Position numbers and translations under genes: made by a program. A DNA stretch of 14,696 nt from positions 1-14,696 of the forward strand of contig JACDBM010000291.1 in NCBI GenBank assembly GCA_013694945.1, given 5' to 3'. How positions within the stretch are numbered: the first letter of the stretch is position 1; each line of letters begins with the position of its first letter. The notes under the pieces are model-generated. The model was not told the origin of the DNA and did no database searches. It saw nothing but the letters and a program-made list of their open reading frames with translations. Below are positions 1-6,795 of this stretch, piece by piece. This DNA is from Chthoniobacterales bacterium. Its GTDB lineage: Bacteria > Verrucomicrobiota > Verrucomicrobiia > Chthoniobacterales > UBA10450.

Positions 1-780
1 CTTACTTTCCCGCAGCGCCTCGGGGCCTTCCAGCCCACCGAGCGTACTGGTTTGCTGCCAGAACATGAAGTTAATGAACAAGCGTCCGGCCATGAAGACT
101 TGAAAGGCGAGTGCCAGGAGCGCGAGAAGGAGCGACCAGATGGAAGGAGCGCTTGCCAGCGTCAGGATCAGGAGCACGGGCAGAAGCGTCCAAAAAATGT
201 AGCTGCCGTAGACGTAAACGGAGAGTCTGGCGAGGCGCGGCCAGTGATTGATGGCCCGGCGCAGGATGTCTAAAAGGCGCATGCGCCGGCCAGCGGCCAG
301 TTCTGCGGCGCCAAATTGCAGCCCCGCGAGGAAAATTGGCCAGCAAACCAGAAGGGCGACGAGCATAACGATGGCAACCGCGCTCGCGATTTGAGTCGTG
401 ACACTGACAGGCTCCCCTTCTCCCCCATAGTGCATGTAAGCCAGGCTAAGTTTGAACCCGATTGACGGCAGTCCCACGAGCAGGGCGAGCGCGAAGAATT
501 GCCCGAAGCCTCGCCGGTATAGACGGCCGCTCTCCGCGATAATTTCGACAAAGCTGCGCCGGCGGTAAGGCTCGCTCGCGCGGAAAGTGCCCTCGGGCGA
601 TGCGGGCGTTTGCGGGAACAGCTCGGGAATCTCGGCTGCACTCTTCCATTCGGGCTCGCCTGTGGCGCGAACAGGATTCTCCGGGATGAGGCGACCGTCA
701 GCCTTCCATTCGCGCAAGGTCTCCAGGTCGACGGGACCGTACTCCTTCTCCTGCACGCGGACGAACCACTCTTCTGGCAT
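1..780 (-). CDS. GYF_2 (DUF4339) domain membrane protein, 3' end outside window
   Basis: The frame is open from an ATG at 780 to the left edge: 260 codons with no stop, so the C-terminus lies outside the window. Residues 4-55 form a GYF_2/DUF4339 module (WFVRV, EYGPVDLETLREW, GRLIPENPVR, EWKSAAEIPELF), a small domain often found at the N-terminus of bacterial membrane proteins and thought to bind peptides. It is followed by four hydrophobic stretches at about 94-114, 132-156, 187-210 and 213-239, and by GGLEGPEALRESK. A Gly/Pro-rich linker of that kind precedes further helices in DUF4013- and DUF975-like proteins. The start is backed by AAGGA six bases before the ATG, one of the better ribosome sites here. 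It is divergent from the exonuclease gene. Substrate and role are unknown. The domain call is firm; the function is not. Confidence 0.8.
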   Translation of the reverse strand, partial: MPEEWFVRVQEKEYGPVDLETLREWKADGRLIPENPVRATGEPEWKSAAEIPELFPQTPASPEGTFRASEPYRRRSFVEIIAESGRLYRRGFGQFFALALLVGLPSIGFKLSLAYMHYGGEGEPVSVTTQIASAVAIVMLVALLVCWPIFLAGLQFGAAELAAGRRMRLLDILRRAINHWPRLARLSVYVYGSYIFWTLLPVLLILTLASAPSIWSLLLALLALAFQVFMAGRLFINFMFWQQTSTLGGLEGPEALRESK

Positions 781-1055
781 GTCGTTCCTTACTCGCGAAT
801 ACCGCTAAAAACTAGCGCGGGCGGAGGCGGCGTTCCTTCGTGATTCCCGAGCTCCCGAAGACGCGATGAAACTCGCGAAGCCAGTCGTTTATCTGGATCA
901 GAGAGCGCCCGGTTTCTCGTGAATTCACATTATCTCGCGACGCCTGAGCATTGTCTGGAAGAACTTCCCGGCGTCCACGCGGCCCCGGCTGATGGCTTGC
1001 GAATTCGAGTGCGAAAAGGTGTGAGCGCTCGCACTGCCTCAGTTACGGTGCCGGG
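781..1055. other. divergent intergenic region, 275 bp
   Basis: This is the spacer between the GYF_2 membrane gene (leftward) and the exonuclease gene (rightward), so both promoters should lie here, but I find no convincing -35/-10 pair. A perfect 5-bp inverted repeat with a 5-nt loop (CGCTA-aaaac-TAGCG) sits at 803-817, just upstream of the leftward gene. A rightward frame is open from 844 and contains one start, GTG at 919. It ends at 1059 and overlaps the exonuclease GTG by four bases (GTGA), the geometry of translational coupling. Its 46-residue product matches nothing I know and has no ribosome site, so I do not call it a gene. Confidence 0.4.
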
Positions 1056-1967
1056 GTGAAGCTGCTTCTGATCGACGGACATTATTACGTTTACCGATCG
1101 TTCTTCGCGATCCCGAACCTTTCCAACTCCCGTGGCGAACCGACCAATGCCATTCTCGGCTTCACGAAAACCGTCCGTAGGATGTTGAAGGATTTGCAGC
1201 CGGAGATGGGAGCCGTTTTTTGGGACGAAGGCCTGCCCCAGAAACGTGTGGAGTTGCAGCCGGCCTACAAAGAAACGCGCAAGGAAATGCCGCTGCCGAT
1301 GATTCCGCAGCTCGAGTTTATTCGGAATCTCACACCGCTCATGGGCTTCAAGAACATCTCCGCTCCGAACACAGAGGCTGACGATCTCATGGGTTGCTAC
1401 GCGATCGCGGCGGCGAGGCGCGGCCATGAGGTGATCCTCGCGACGAACGACAAGGACCTCTTTCAACTCGTGACCGAGCAGGTGAAAATTTACACTACCG
1501 CAAAGGCTGACCTCGCCTCATCGAAGGATACCTACGCGCTGCTGGGTGAGACCGAAGTGATCGCAAAATGGGATGTGCCGCCGACCATGATCGGCGACGT
1601 CCTTGCCATTGCAGGCGATTCGGTGGACAACATTCCCGGAGCAGGCATTGGCCGAAAGGCTGCAGCCGCCCTCGTGAAGGAGCATGGTGACCTCAGCTCG
1701 CTGCTGAACAACCTGGAGAGCGTGAAAAGCGTTCGGACGCGGGAGAAATTGGCCGCAGCACGCGATCAGATCCTGCAAAACCGCAGGATGGTTGAGCTTG
1801 ATTGCGCTACGGAATTGCCGGTCCCGCTCGATGATTTGCGGATCAACCCTGATTACGCCGCGCTCCTCGACGTGCTGGAGAAATGTGAGATAAAGTCTGT
1901 CCTCCAGGAAATCCGCGAAGAGCAAGCCAGGGCCGCCCGAACACATCAGTCCGAGTTGGCGCTGTAA
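1056..1967 (+). CDS. stand-alone 5'-3' exonuclease (PolA N-terminal / flap endonuclease family)
   Basis: A structure-specific 5' nuclease that would remove RNA primers or 5' flaps during replication and repair, using two metal ions. At 303 residues it matches the 5'-nuclease domain of DNA polymerase I and has no polymerase part. Visible family residues are D7 in LLIDGHYYVYRSFFA, D57 in VFWDEG, the YKETR helix at 71-75, the acidic cluster E107/D109/D110 (NTEADDLMG), D132 and D134 (TNDKDLFQLV), and D188/D191 (GDSVDNIPG) leading into the helix-hairpin-helix GAGIGRKAA near 195-203. The GTG at 1056 is the only usable start: the frame is closed by a stop at 990-992 and no other start lies between. 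No Shine-Dalgarno is seen. The last 25 or so residues are Arg/Glu-rich and helical. Family membership is secure. Whether it supports or replaces the exonuclease of a chromosomal PolA cannot be judged from here. Confidence 0.93.
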   Translation: MKLLLIDGHYYVYRSFFAIPNLSNSRGEPTNAILGFTKTVRRMLKDLQPEMGAVFWDEGLPQKRVELQPAYKETRKEMPLPMIPQLEFIRNLTPLMGFKNISAPNTEADDLMGCYAIAAARRGHEVILATNDKDLFQLVTEQVKIYTTAKADLASSKDTYALLGETEVIAKWDVPPTMIGDVLAIAGDSVDNIPGAGIGRKAAAALVKEHGDLSSLLNNLESVKSVRTREKLAAARDQILQNRRMVELDCATELPVPLDDLRINPDYAALLDVLEKCEIKSVLQEIREEQARAARTHQSELAL

Positions 1968-2355
1968 GCGTTCTCAGTCGTGTCTATCGCTTGCCCTCGA
2001 AGGCGGCTGCGGCAATATAGATTTTTTAGAAAAAAATCGAACGAGCGTCAGCTCAAGTTGTCTGATTTACAGGTTAAGGCGATTCGGGCGGCTGCACGTT
2101 TTTTGCGTATTTGTTGTTTCTCCTAGCGTGCGCTGCCCGGATCTTTTTTGTACCGGCAAAGCGCCCGTCGCGGCGAGAACCTCGCGTCGTCCTCTGGAAG
2201 CAATTTCGTGGCATCTCGCGAGCCCGCATTCTGCGTAAAGACATCACTCTGCGCCTGCTTAAGACGCCTGCTCGTGCTTGGGAATATCGGAGGCGAGAAA
2301 GCGATTTCTCTGATGACCTGGCGCTGGTCCCGTGCGAACAAAGCAGGCTAATCAG
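1968..2355. other. 388-bp region between the exonuclease gene and nadC, no gene recognised
   Basis: Besides the possible terminator at 1991-2038, the region holds two GC-rich symmetric elements: GCGAG-aac-CTCGC at 2173-2185 and the 8-bp palindrome CTCGCGAG at 2215-2222. Their arms are mutually complementary, so an RNA leader could fold in two alternative ways. I do not recognise a known riboswitch. Short frames through 2111-2422 give Arg/Ser-rich products with no family signature, and I treat them as chance. The nadC promoter should be in here, but no convincing hexamer pair stands out. Confidence 0.35.
1991..2038 (+). terminator. possible terminator after the exonuclease gene
   Basis: Just past the exonuclease stop, TTGCC (1991-1995) can pair with GGCAA (2011-2015). 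Six bases later comes a run of six T. That run is itself the left arm of a perfect A/T-rich hairpin, GATTTTTT (2020-2027), loop AGA, AAAAAATC (2031-2038). The GC stem is only 5 bp, so the stop signal would be weak. The A/T hairpin is symmetric and could serve either strand. Confidence 0.3.
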
Positions 2356-3207
2356 ATGGACAAACTTTCCCTCGACTCAGTCGGCGCTGCTTTGGCCGAA
2401 GACATTGGCTCCGGCGATGTAACCTCTGAATTTTTTGTCTCGCCCGCGGTGCAAGCCTTTGGCCGGATTGTGGCGCGGGAACGTGGAGTCGTAGCCGGTT
2501 CGCAGGTTGCGGCGGAAAGCTTTCGCCGGGTTGATCCCAATCTTCAGATCGAAATCCGGCAACCTGATGGCTCCGCCCTCACAGGTGGCGAAACAATCCT
2601 CGAGATCCGGGGCGCGGCCCGGTCCATTCTCGCGGCCGAACGGGTAGCGTTAAATTTTCTCCAGCGGCTCTGCGGCATCGCAACCTTGACGCGGCGTTTT
2701 GTCGAAGGTGTGGGCAAGTCAAAGGCGCAGATTCTCGATACCCGCAAGACAACGCCGGGCCTGCGTGCCCTGGAGAAGGCGGCCGTGCTTGCGGGGGGCG
2801 GAGCAAATCATCGCTTCGGGCTATTCGACATGGTGCTGGTGAAGGACAACCACCTGATCGCGAATCTAGGATTCTCGGGTCTGGCAGCTGCGGTCGAGCA
2901 GATCCGACGCGAGCGGCCCAGCATTCGGATCGAAGTGGAAGCCGATCGGCTCGAACAGGTGCGTACGTACCTCGAGATCGAAGGGATCGACGTGATCCTG
3001 CTGGACAACATGAACCCGGCTGAGATGCGTGAAGCCGTGGCCTTGGGCAAAAAGAAGAGCATAAAATTCGAGGCGAGCGGTGGAGTAACACTCAGGAACA
3101 TCCGGCAAATCGCAGCAACCGGGGTTGACTACATTTCCGTGGGAGCGCTTACGCACTCCGCGCCCGCGATCGATTTATCGCTGGAACTGACGCATGTCGC
3201 GGGCTGA
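2356..3207 (+). CDS. nadC: nicotinate-nucleotide diphosphorylase (carboxylating), quinolinate phosphoribosyltransferase
   Basis: Converts quinolinate and PRPP to nicotinate mononucleotide, CO2 and diphosphate, the third step of de novo NAD synthesis in the cytosol. At 283 residues it has normal family length. Seen in order: LAEDIGSGDVTSEF at 13-26, the N-terminal swapped domain, ALNFLQRLCGIAT at 98-110, the signature DTRKTTPGLRALEKAAVLAGGGANHRFGLFD in the 128-158 region with R130, K131, H152 and R153, VLVKDNHL at 160-167, EVEAD at 193-197, LLDNM at 215-219, FEASGGV at 238-244 and DYISVGALTHS at 258-268. I chose the ATG at 2356 because it gives the usual N-terminus; an in-frame GTG at 2332 would add eight atypical residues. 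AGG lies nine bases upstream. It overlaps birA by 14 bp, which suggests co-transcription. Confidence 0.95.
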   Translation: MDKLSLDSVGAALAEDIGSGDVTSEFFVSPAVQAFGRIVARERGVVAGSQVAAESFRRVDPNLQIEIRQPDGSALTGGETILEIRGAARSILAAERVALNFLQRLCGIATLTRRFVEGVGKSKAQILDTRKTTPGLRALEKAAVLAGGGANHRFGLFDMVLVKDNHLIANLGFSGLAAAVEQIRRERPSIRIEVEADRLEQVRTYLEIEGIDVILLDNMNPAEMREAVALGKKKSIKFEASGGVTLRNIRQIAATGVDYISVGALTHSAPAIDLSLELTHVAG

Positions 3208-3808
3208 CACGCTCGACCGCCTGAATGCCGCTGACCTTCGTTCCGCCTGTGCGGATCAGCGAATCGGAAACCGTGTCGAGGTGCTCGGGGAAGCAACCTC
3301 AACGAATGATGTCGTTCTCAAGATGGCGGCCGAGAATGACGAGGGGCTGGTTATTTTCGCCGAGCGGCAAACGGCCGGACGCGGGCAGTACGGAAACCAT
3401 TGGGAGTCCGCTGCCGGGAAAGGTCTGTGGTTCTCGATTCTCCTGCGGCCAAAGATCCCCCCAGCCGAAGCGTCGCGCTTGACCGCCTGGGCTGGGGAGA
3501 CCGTCGCGCTGACAATCAACGAGCAGCTCTCGTTAGGCGCGACCGTGAAGCCGCCTAACGACGTCTATGTTGCGGAGCGAAAAGTCGCGGGGATTTTGCT
3601 CGAACTGCGCGTGGTGGCGAATTCTCCGAACCTGGGCATTTTGGGTATCGGGATTAATGTGAACCAAAACCTAAAGGATTTTTCGGAGGAGCTCAGCCTG
3701 AAGGCAGGTTCGCTGACGATGGCTGGCGGCACTCCGGTGAATCGCCAGAAGCTTGCTGTCGCCCTTCTGCAAAACCTCGACCGTACTTATCGAGTTTTCT
3801 TGTCGTAA
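3194..3808 (+). CDS. birA: biotin--[acetyl-CoA-carboxylase] ligase, catalytic domain only
   Basis: Activates biotin with ATP and attaches it to the carrier lysine of acetyl-CoA carboxylase. At 204 residues it has only the catalytic fold: no N-terminal helix-turn-helix, so no repressor role, and almost none of the C-terminal SH3-like domain seen in E. coli BirA. Visible motifs are EATSTNDV at 33-40, AGRGQYGNHWES at 61-72 (the nucleotide/biotin loop, in the GRGQxGNxWE form I know from Bacteroidetes-type ligases), GLWFSILLRP at 77-86, KPPNDVY at 119-125, KVAGILLE at 130-137 and GIGINVN at 151-157. The usual KWPND is KPPND here, an unusual loss of the tryptophan. The ATG at 3194 lies within the end of nadC. 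The last 22 bp overlap the end of trpD on the other strand. The ligase call is firm; full activity without a C-domain is inferred. Confidence 0.9.
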   Translation: MSRADTLDRLNAADLRSACADQRIGNRVEVLGEATSTNDVVLKMAAENDEGLVIFAERQTAGRGQYGNHWESAAGKGLWFSILLRPKIPPAEASRLTAWAGETVALTINEQLSLGATVKPPNDVYVAERKVAGILLELRVVANSPNLGILGIGINVNQNLKDFSEELSLKAGSLTMAGGTPVNRQKLAVALLQNLDRTYRVFLS

Positions 3809-4836
3809 TCCTGGAACGCGCGGAGCTTTTCGAGCGCTCGACCGGAATCAATCTGCTCGCGTGCGAGCGTGATTCCAGCGCCGAGGTCCTGCGCCAGACC
3901 GGCCACGACGAATCCGCCGGCCGCATTTACAACTGCCAGGTCACGCTTTGCGCCTGTCACCTCACCGCTCAGCACGCCAGTCAGCGTCTTCGCGTTATCA
4001 GTCGCGTTACCGCCTCGCACTTCCGCGAGTGTGCCAGCGTTGATTCCGAGCCAGCGACAATCCAGAACCGCAGGGCTCACCCGTCCCTCCTTCAGCTCCG
4101 CAAGCGTGGTCGCTCCGCTCGTCGAGATATTATCCATGCCTGCGCCGTTCTCGGCGGTGCCATGCACGACCCAGGCACGCTCGCGCCCAAGCTGACGGAG
4201 GACTTCGGCAAACACCGCTGTCAGCCGCGCCGCATAGACGCCGATCAATTGTCGCCCGGGGCGCGCGGGGTTTAGGAGTGGACCGAGCAGATTAAAAATC
4301 GTCCGCGTTCCAGAGCGAGCGAGCTGCGCTCGCATCTCGGCCAGTGCGCGGAAAGCCGGATGATAAAATCTGGCGAAAACGAATCCGAAACCCAGGCGCT
4401 GCACGCATTCGTTTAGCTCCTGCGGCGTCCATTCCAGCCGAATGCCAAGCGCTTCGATCACGTCGGCGCTTCCGCAGCAGGAGGTGACGCTGCGATTGCC
4501 ATGCTTCACCACGACGGCGCCTCCGGCTGCCAGGATAAACATGATGGTGGTGGAAACATTGAAGAGATCGAGGCTGCTGCCGCCGGTACCGCAGACATCT
4601 ATCATCGGCCCGGGCAGCTTCGCCATGTCGATCATGGGATCGACTGCGCGATCGATCAGTTGATCGACGAACCCTGCGATCTCTTCCGTGCTCTCGCCTT
4701 TCTGGTGCAAGGCTGTGAGGAGGGCCGCTTTTTCCGCCGCGGGTGCGCCCTCCGCAAGCAGGAACGTCACTACGTATCTTATATCGCTCGGATTGAGATC
4801 GACGCCGGCCTGCAGTTTTTCGACAAGAGCATTCAT
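3787..4836 (-). CDS. trpD: anthranilate phosphoribosyltransferase
   Basis: Transfers phosphoribose from PRPP to anthranilate, the second step of tryptophan synthesis. From the ATG at 4836 the product has 349 residues, the normal length. A longer frame to 4986 would run into the upstream gene and adds unrelated sequence. Domains: helical N-terminal part (MNALVEKLQAGVDLNPSDI), DVCGTGGSSLDLFNVST at 80-96, KHGNRSVTSCCGSADVIEALG at 111-131, FARFYHPAF at 154-162, FNLLGPLLNPARP at 181-193, VVHG then GMDNISTSG at 223-241. Several normally invariant positions differ: GTGGS for GTGGD, SCCGSAD for SKSGSAD, and DN (235-236) for the metal-binding DE pair. It is the last of three leftward genes, 26 bp after the Lrp-like gene. 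No other trp gene is in the window. A TrpD-like paralogue with another substrate is possible, but TrpD is the best call. Confidence 0.85.
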   Translation of the reverse strand: MNALVEKLQAGVDLNPSDIRYVVTFLLAEGAPAAEKAALLTALHQKGESTEEIAGFVDQLIDRAVDPMIDMAKLPGPMIDVCGTGGSSLDLFNVSTTIMFILAAGGAVVVKHGNRSVTSCCGSADVIEALGIRLEWTPQELNECVQRLGFGFVFARFYHPAFRALAEMRAQLARSGTRTIFNLLGPLLNPARPGRQLIGVYAARLTAVFAEVLRQLGRERAWVVHGTAENGAGMDNISTSGATTLAELKEGRVSPAVLDCRWLGINAGTLAEVRGGNATDNAKTLTGVLSGEVTGAKRDLAVVNAAGGFVVAGLAQDLGAGITLAREQIDSGRALEKLRAFQDYDKKTR

Positions 4837-4862
4837 GCTCACTGGCGACGCGCACCCGCCCG

Positions 4863-5969
4863 TCAGGCGGCCTGCGCCGTCGTCCGGGAAAGCCACTCGC
4901 GATATACGTGCGGCGAAATCTCGGACGGCTTTATCTCGCTCCGGCCGCCCCAGAAAACGTTCGTGTAGGAGACCGGGATTCCACACGCCGCAAGGTGCAG
5001 ATCGATCGCGCGCTTATGATCGAGCAGCAGGTCTTTGTCGGTTCCGTGCGCGACCGCCATGATGTTTACGTTCCGGAATTCGGGACCTGCTTCGCGCCAG
5101 TAGCAATGCGTGAGAATGTGATGCCGGCCGACTTCGCCCCCTGCTTCCAGTTGCCGGCCAGGCGGCACGGCCCAGTGGAAGAGAGCGTTGAAACGCGTCA
5201 CGCGCAGGCCGCTCGTCGACGGTTTCACGTGCTCCAGGAAGGTCGAGAAACGCCCGATAATCCTCCGCGCGTTCAGGGATTCTGCCGTGTGGTAAAACTC
5301 CTCCAGGGAAACACCGGCCTCGACGGCGCGCGGGCTCCACGGTGTCGGCTGGATCTCTTCCGGTGCGAACTCGCGTTTCAGCGCCAGCAATACTTTCCAC
5401 TCCAGCTCGTTCAGCTCCGCCACATGCACCGGCGCCATTCTCGCGGGCTCATCCGCCTTGCTCCCAAGCCCGACGGTTTTCCGTCGCACATGCCCCACGC
5501 CGAGGGCGAAAATTCCTTTCGCCGGCATGAGCCGAAAATGCTCGGCGCCGACTCTCTCCGCGAGCAGTTCTCCATGATGATGAAGCGAAAAACCACGCGG
5601 CACCTTCAGCGTCGTCCAGAGTTTGTACTCCGATCCAGCGGAGACGGTATCGGTGGAACGCAGGACAATGTGGCCGGAGAAAGGATCCTCTTGAAACATG
5701 TAATCGAACGCCGCTTCGATCCGTTCCGGCCGAACGTTCCACGCCACGAGCGCGCCGTTCGCGAGATTGGTCGCAAGCAACGTCTGCCGCACACGACGCA
5801 CCGTTCCGGCGCGGAGCATGGCTGCGATCCGCGCCCTCACGATCTCCTCTGCTACGCCCGAACGTCTCGCAATTTCCTCAAACGGCTCGCGGACGAAACC
5901 GTCAATCTTATCCTCTGAAATTGCGAGGATCTGTGCGTTGATCGGATCGTTGTGTTCAACGGGCAGCAT
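4863..5969 (-). CDS. fused two-domain Lrp/AsnC-type protein resembling siroheme decarboxylase (AhbA-AhbB / NirDL)
   Basis: 368 residues from the ATG at 5969; a TTG at 6041 would add 24 residues and overlap the hemolysin III gene. The two halves are related. N-half: winged helix (NAQILAI, PFEEIARRSGVAEEIVRARIAAMLRAG, TVRRVRQTLL, about 11-65), then a ferredoxin-like part with ALVAWNVRPERIEAAF, SGHIVLR (98-104) and YKLWTTL (115-121). C-half: LNELEWKVLLAL (187-198), a second winged helix, ARRIIGRFSTFLEH, then THCYWRE (287-293), NVNIMAVAHG (301-310) and YTNVFWGGRSEIK. The order Y-x-LW-TL in one half and HCYxR...VHG in the other is that of the heme d1/alternative-heme siroheme decarboxylases, which derive from the Lrp fold. 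It lies between hlyIII and trpD with short gaps. No nir, ahb or hem gene is nearby, so the substrate is open. It could instead be a DNA-binding regulator with a small-molecule sensor. Confidence 0.7.
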   Translation of the reverse strand: MLPVEHNDPINAQILAISEDKIDGFVREPFEEIARRSGVAEEIVRARIAAMLRAGTVRRVRQTLLATNLANGALVAWNVRPERIEAAFDYMFQEDPFSGHIVLRSTDTVSAGSEYKLWTTLKVPRGFSLHHHGELLAERVGAEHFRLMPAKGIFALGVGHVRRKTVGLGSKADEPARMAPVHVAELNELEWKVLLALKREFAPEEIQPTPWSPRAVEAGVSLEEFYHTAESLNARRIIGRFSTFLEHVKPSTSGLRVTRFNALFHWAVPPGRQLEAGGEVGRHHILTHCYWREAGPEFRNVNIMAVAHGTDKDLLLDHKRAIDLHLAACGIPVSYTNVFWGGRSEIKPSEISPHVYREWLSRTTAQAA

Positions 5970-6015
5970 CCGGGATAATAAGCCTGCCTGAATCGTCTTT
6001 GTCCAACCAGCGCGA

Positions 6016-6759
6016 TCAAGCCGCGTAGGAAAGGACCGCAAGGTAATGACAAGTCGTTCCGCCGAGCACGAAGAGATGCCAAATAAAGTGCCGATAACGT
6101 TTGTGATCGTTCAGCAGAAAGACCACTCCCGCAGTGTAAACCACGCCCCCGGCGACAAGCCAGAGCAAGCTCGAACGCGGGACCGCCTCCGCCAGCGGAC
6201 GAATCACGAGCACGATCAGCCAGCCCATTCCCAAGTATAGACCGAGCGCAACGCGCGGCCGGTGATCGACGCCTTTCATCGTTTTCAGGAGAACGCCGAC
6301 TGCCGCGAGAACCCAGACGCTCGCGAGCATGCTCCAGCCTGTGGGACCGTGCAGCGGCCCCAGCGTGAAAGGCGTGTAGGTCCCTGCGATAAGCAGAAAA
6401 ATCGCGGAATGATCCATCACCCGCAGCACACTTTTGAAGCGGGTCCGCGGCCAGACGTGGTAAGCGGTCGAGCCGAGATAGAGCAGCACGATTGTCGCCG
6501 CGAAAATGTATGATCCGATCAGAAAGGGAATACTGCCGCGCAAAGAAGCGGCTTCCAGAAGGACCGGGGCTCCAACAGCCCCTGCAAGCACTCCCAGGCC
6601 GTGGCTGACGCTATTCGCGACCTCTTCGCCGTTTGACTGCGACCATTTGATCTCAGCTCGCACAGTCTCGCCGATCGTCCTCACAAGCGCGGAAACAGTA
6701 GCGACTATGCCTCGCGATGGAATAGGAAATTCGAATGGGAGCGCCGCTCCGCTTGCCAC
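6016..6759 (-). CDS. hemolysin III / PAQR (YqfA-type) integral membrane protein
   Basis: Seven hydrophobic helices are visible within 247 residues: about 48-71, 78-98, 114-134, 142-160, 168-188, 197-215 and 225-246. The hemolysin III/PAQR metal site is present: S97 and H101 in GSTAYH, D116 in VMDHS, and H224/H228 in HFIWH near the C-terminus. GEEVANSVSHGLG (44-56) and LLIAGTYTPFTLGPL (122-136) are further family marks. Eukaryotic relatives are adiponectin receptors with ceramidase activity; the bacterial members have no agreed role despite the name. The start is uncertain: GTG at 6759 is used here, but in-frame GTGs at residues 26 and 33 would leave the conserved part intact and give a wider promoter region. 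First of three leftward genes; its stop is 46 bp before the next ATG. Divergent from the HAD gene. Confidence 0.88.
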   Translation of the reverse strand: MASGAALPFEFPIPSRGIVATVSALVRTIGETVRAEIKWSQSNGEEVANSVSHGLGVLAGAVGAPVLLEAASLRGSIPFLIGSYIFAATIVLLYLGSTAYHVWPRTRFKSVLRVMDHSAIFLLIAGTYTPFTLGPLHGPTGWSMLASVWVLAAVGVLLKTMKGVDHRPRVALGLYLGMGWLIVLVIRPLAEAVPRSSLLWLVAGGVVYTAGVVFLLNDHKRYRHFIWHLFVLGGTTCHYLAVLSYAA

Positions 6760-6795
6760 CGCCTCGCTGCACTGCTAGTCGGGCTTCAAGGCGCT

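Noticed and set aside
919..1059. 46-codon frame overlapping the exonuclease start by GTGA
   Set aside because: The overlap suggests coupling, but there is no ribosome site, no known family and a high chance background; not called.
930..1466. Leftward frame of 178 codons across the exonuclease start
   Set aside because: Opposite the metal-binding motifs of the exonuclease; low-complexity basic product.
2111..2422. 103-codon frame before and into nadC
   Set aside because: It overlaps the nadC N-terminus in another frame and gives an Arg-rich product with no family marks.
4620..4680. Cluster of five GATC sites in about 50 bp
   Set aside because: It lies inside trpD and encodes the repeated Ile-Asp residues of LIDRAVDPMIDM; not an origin or methylation island.
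4908..5918. Rightward open frame of 336 codons opposite the Lrp-like gene
   Set aside because: It is the antisense shadow of a gene with clear family motifs; its product is Arg/His-rich with no recognisable domain.
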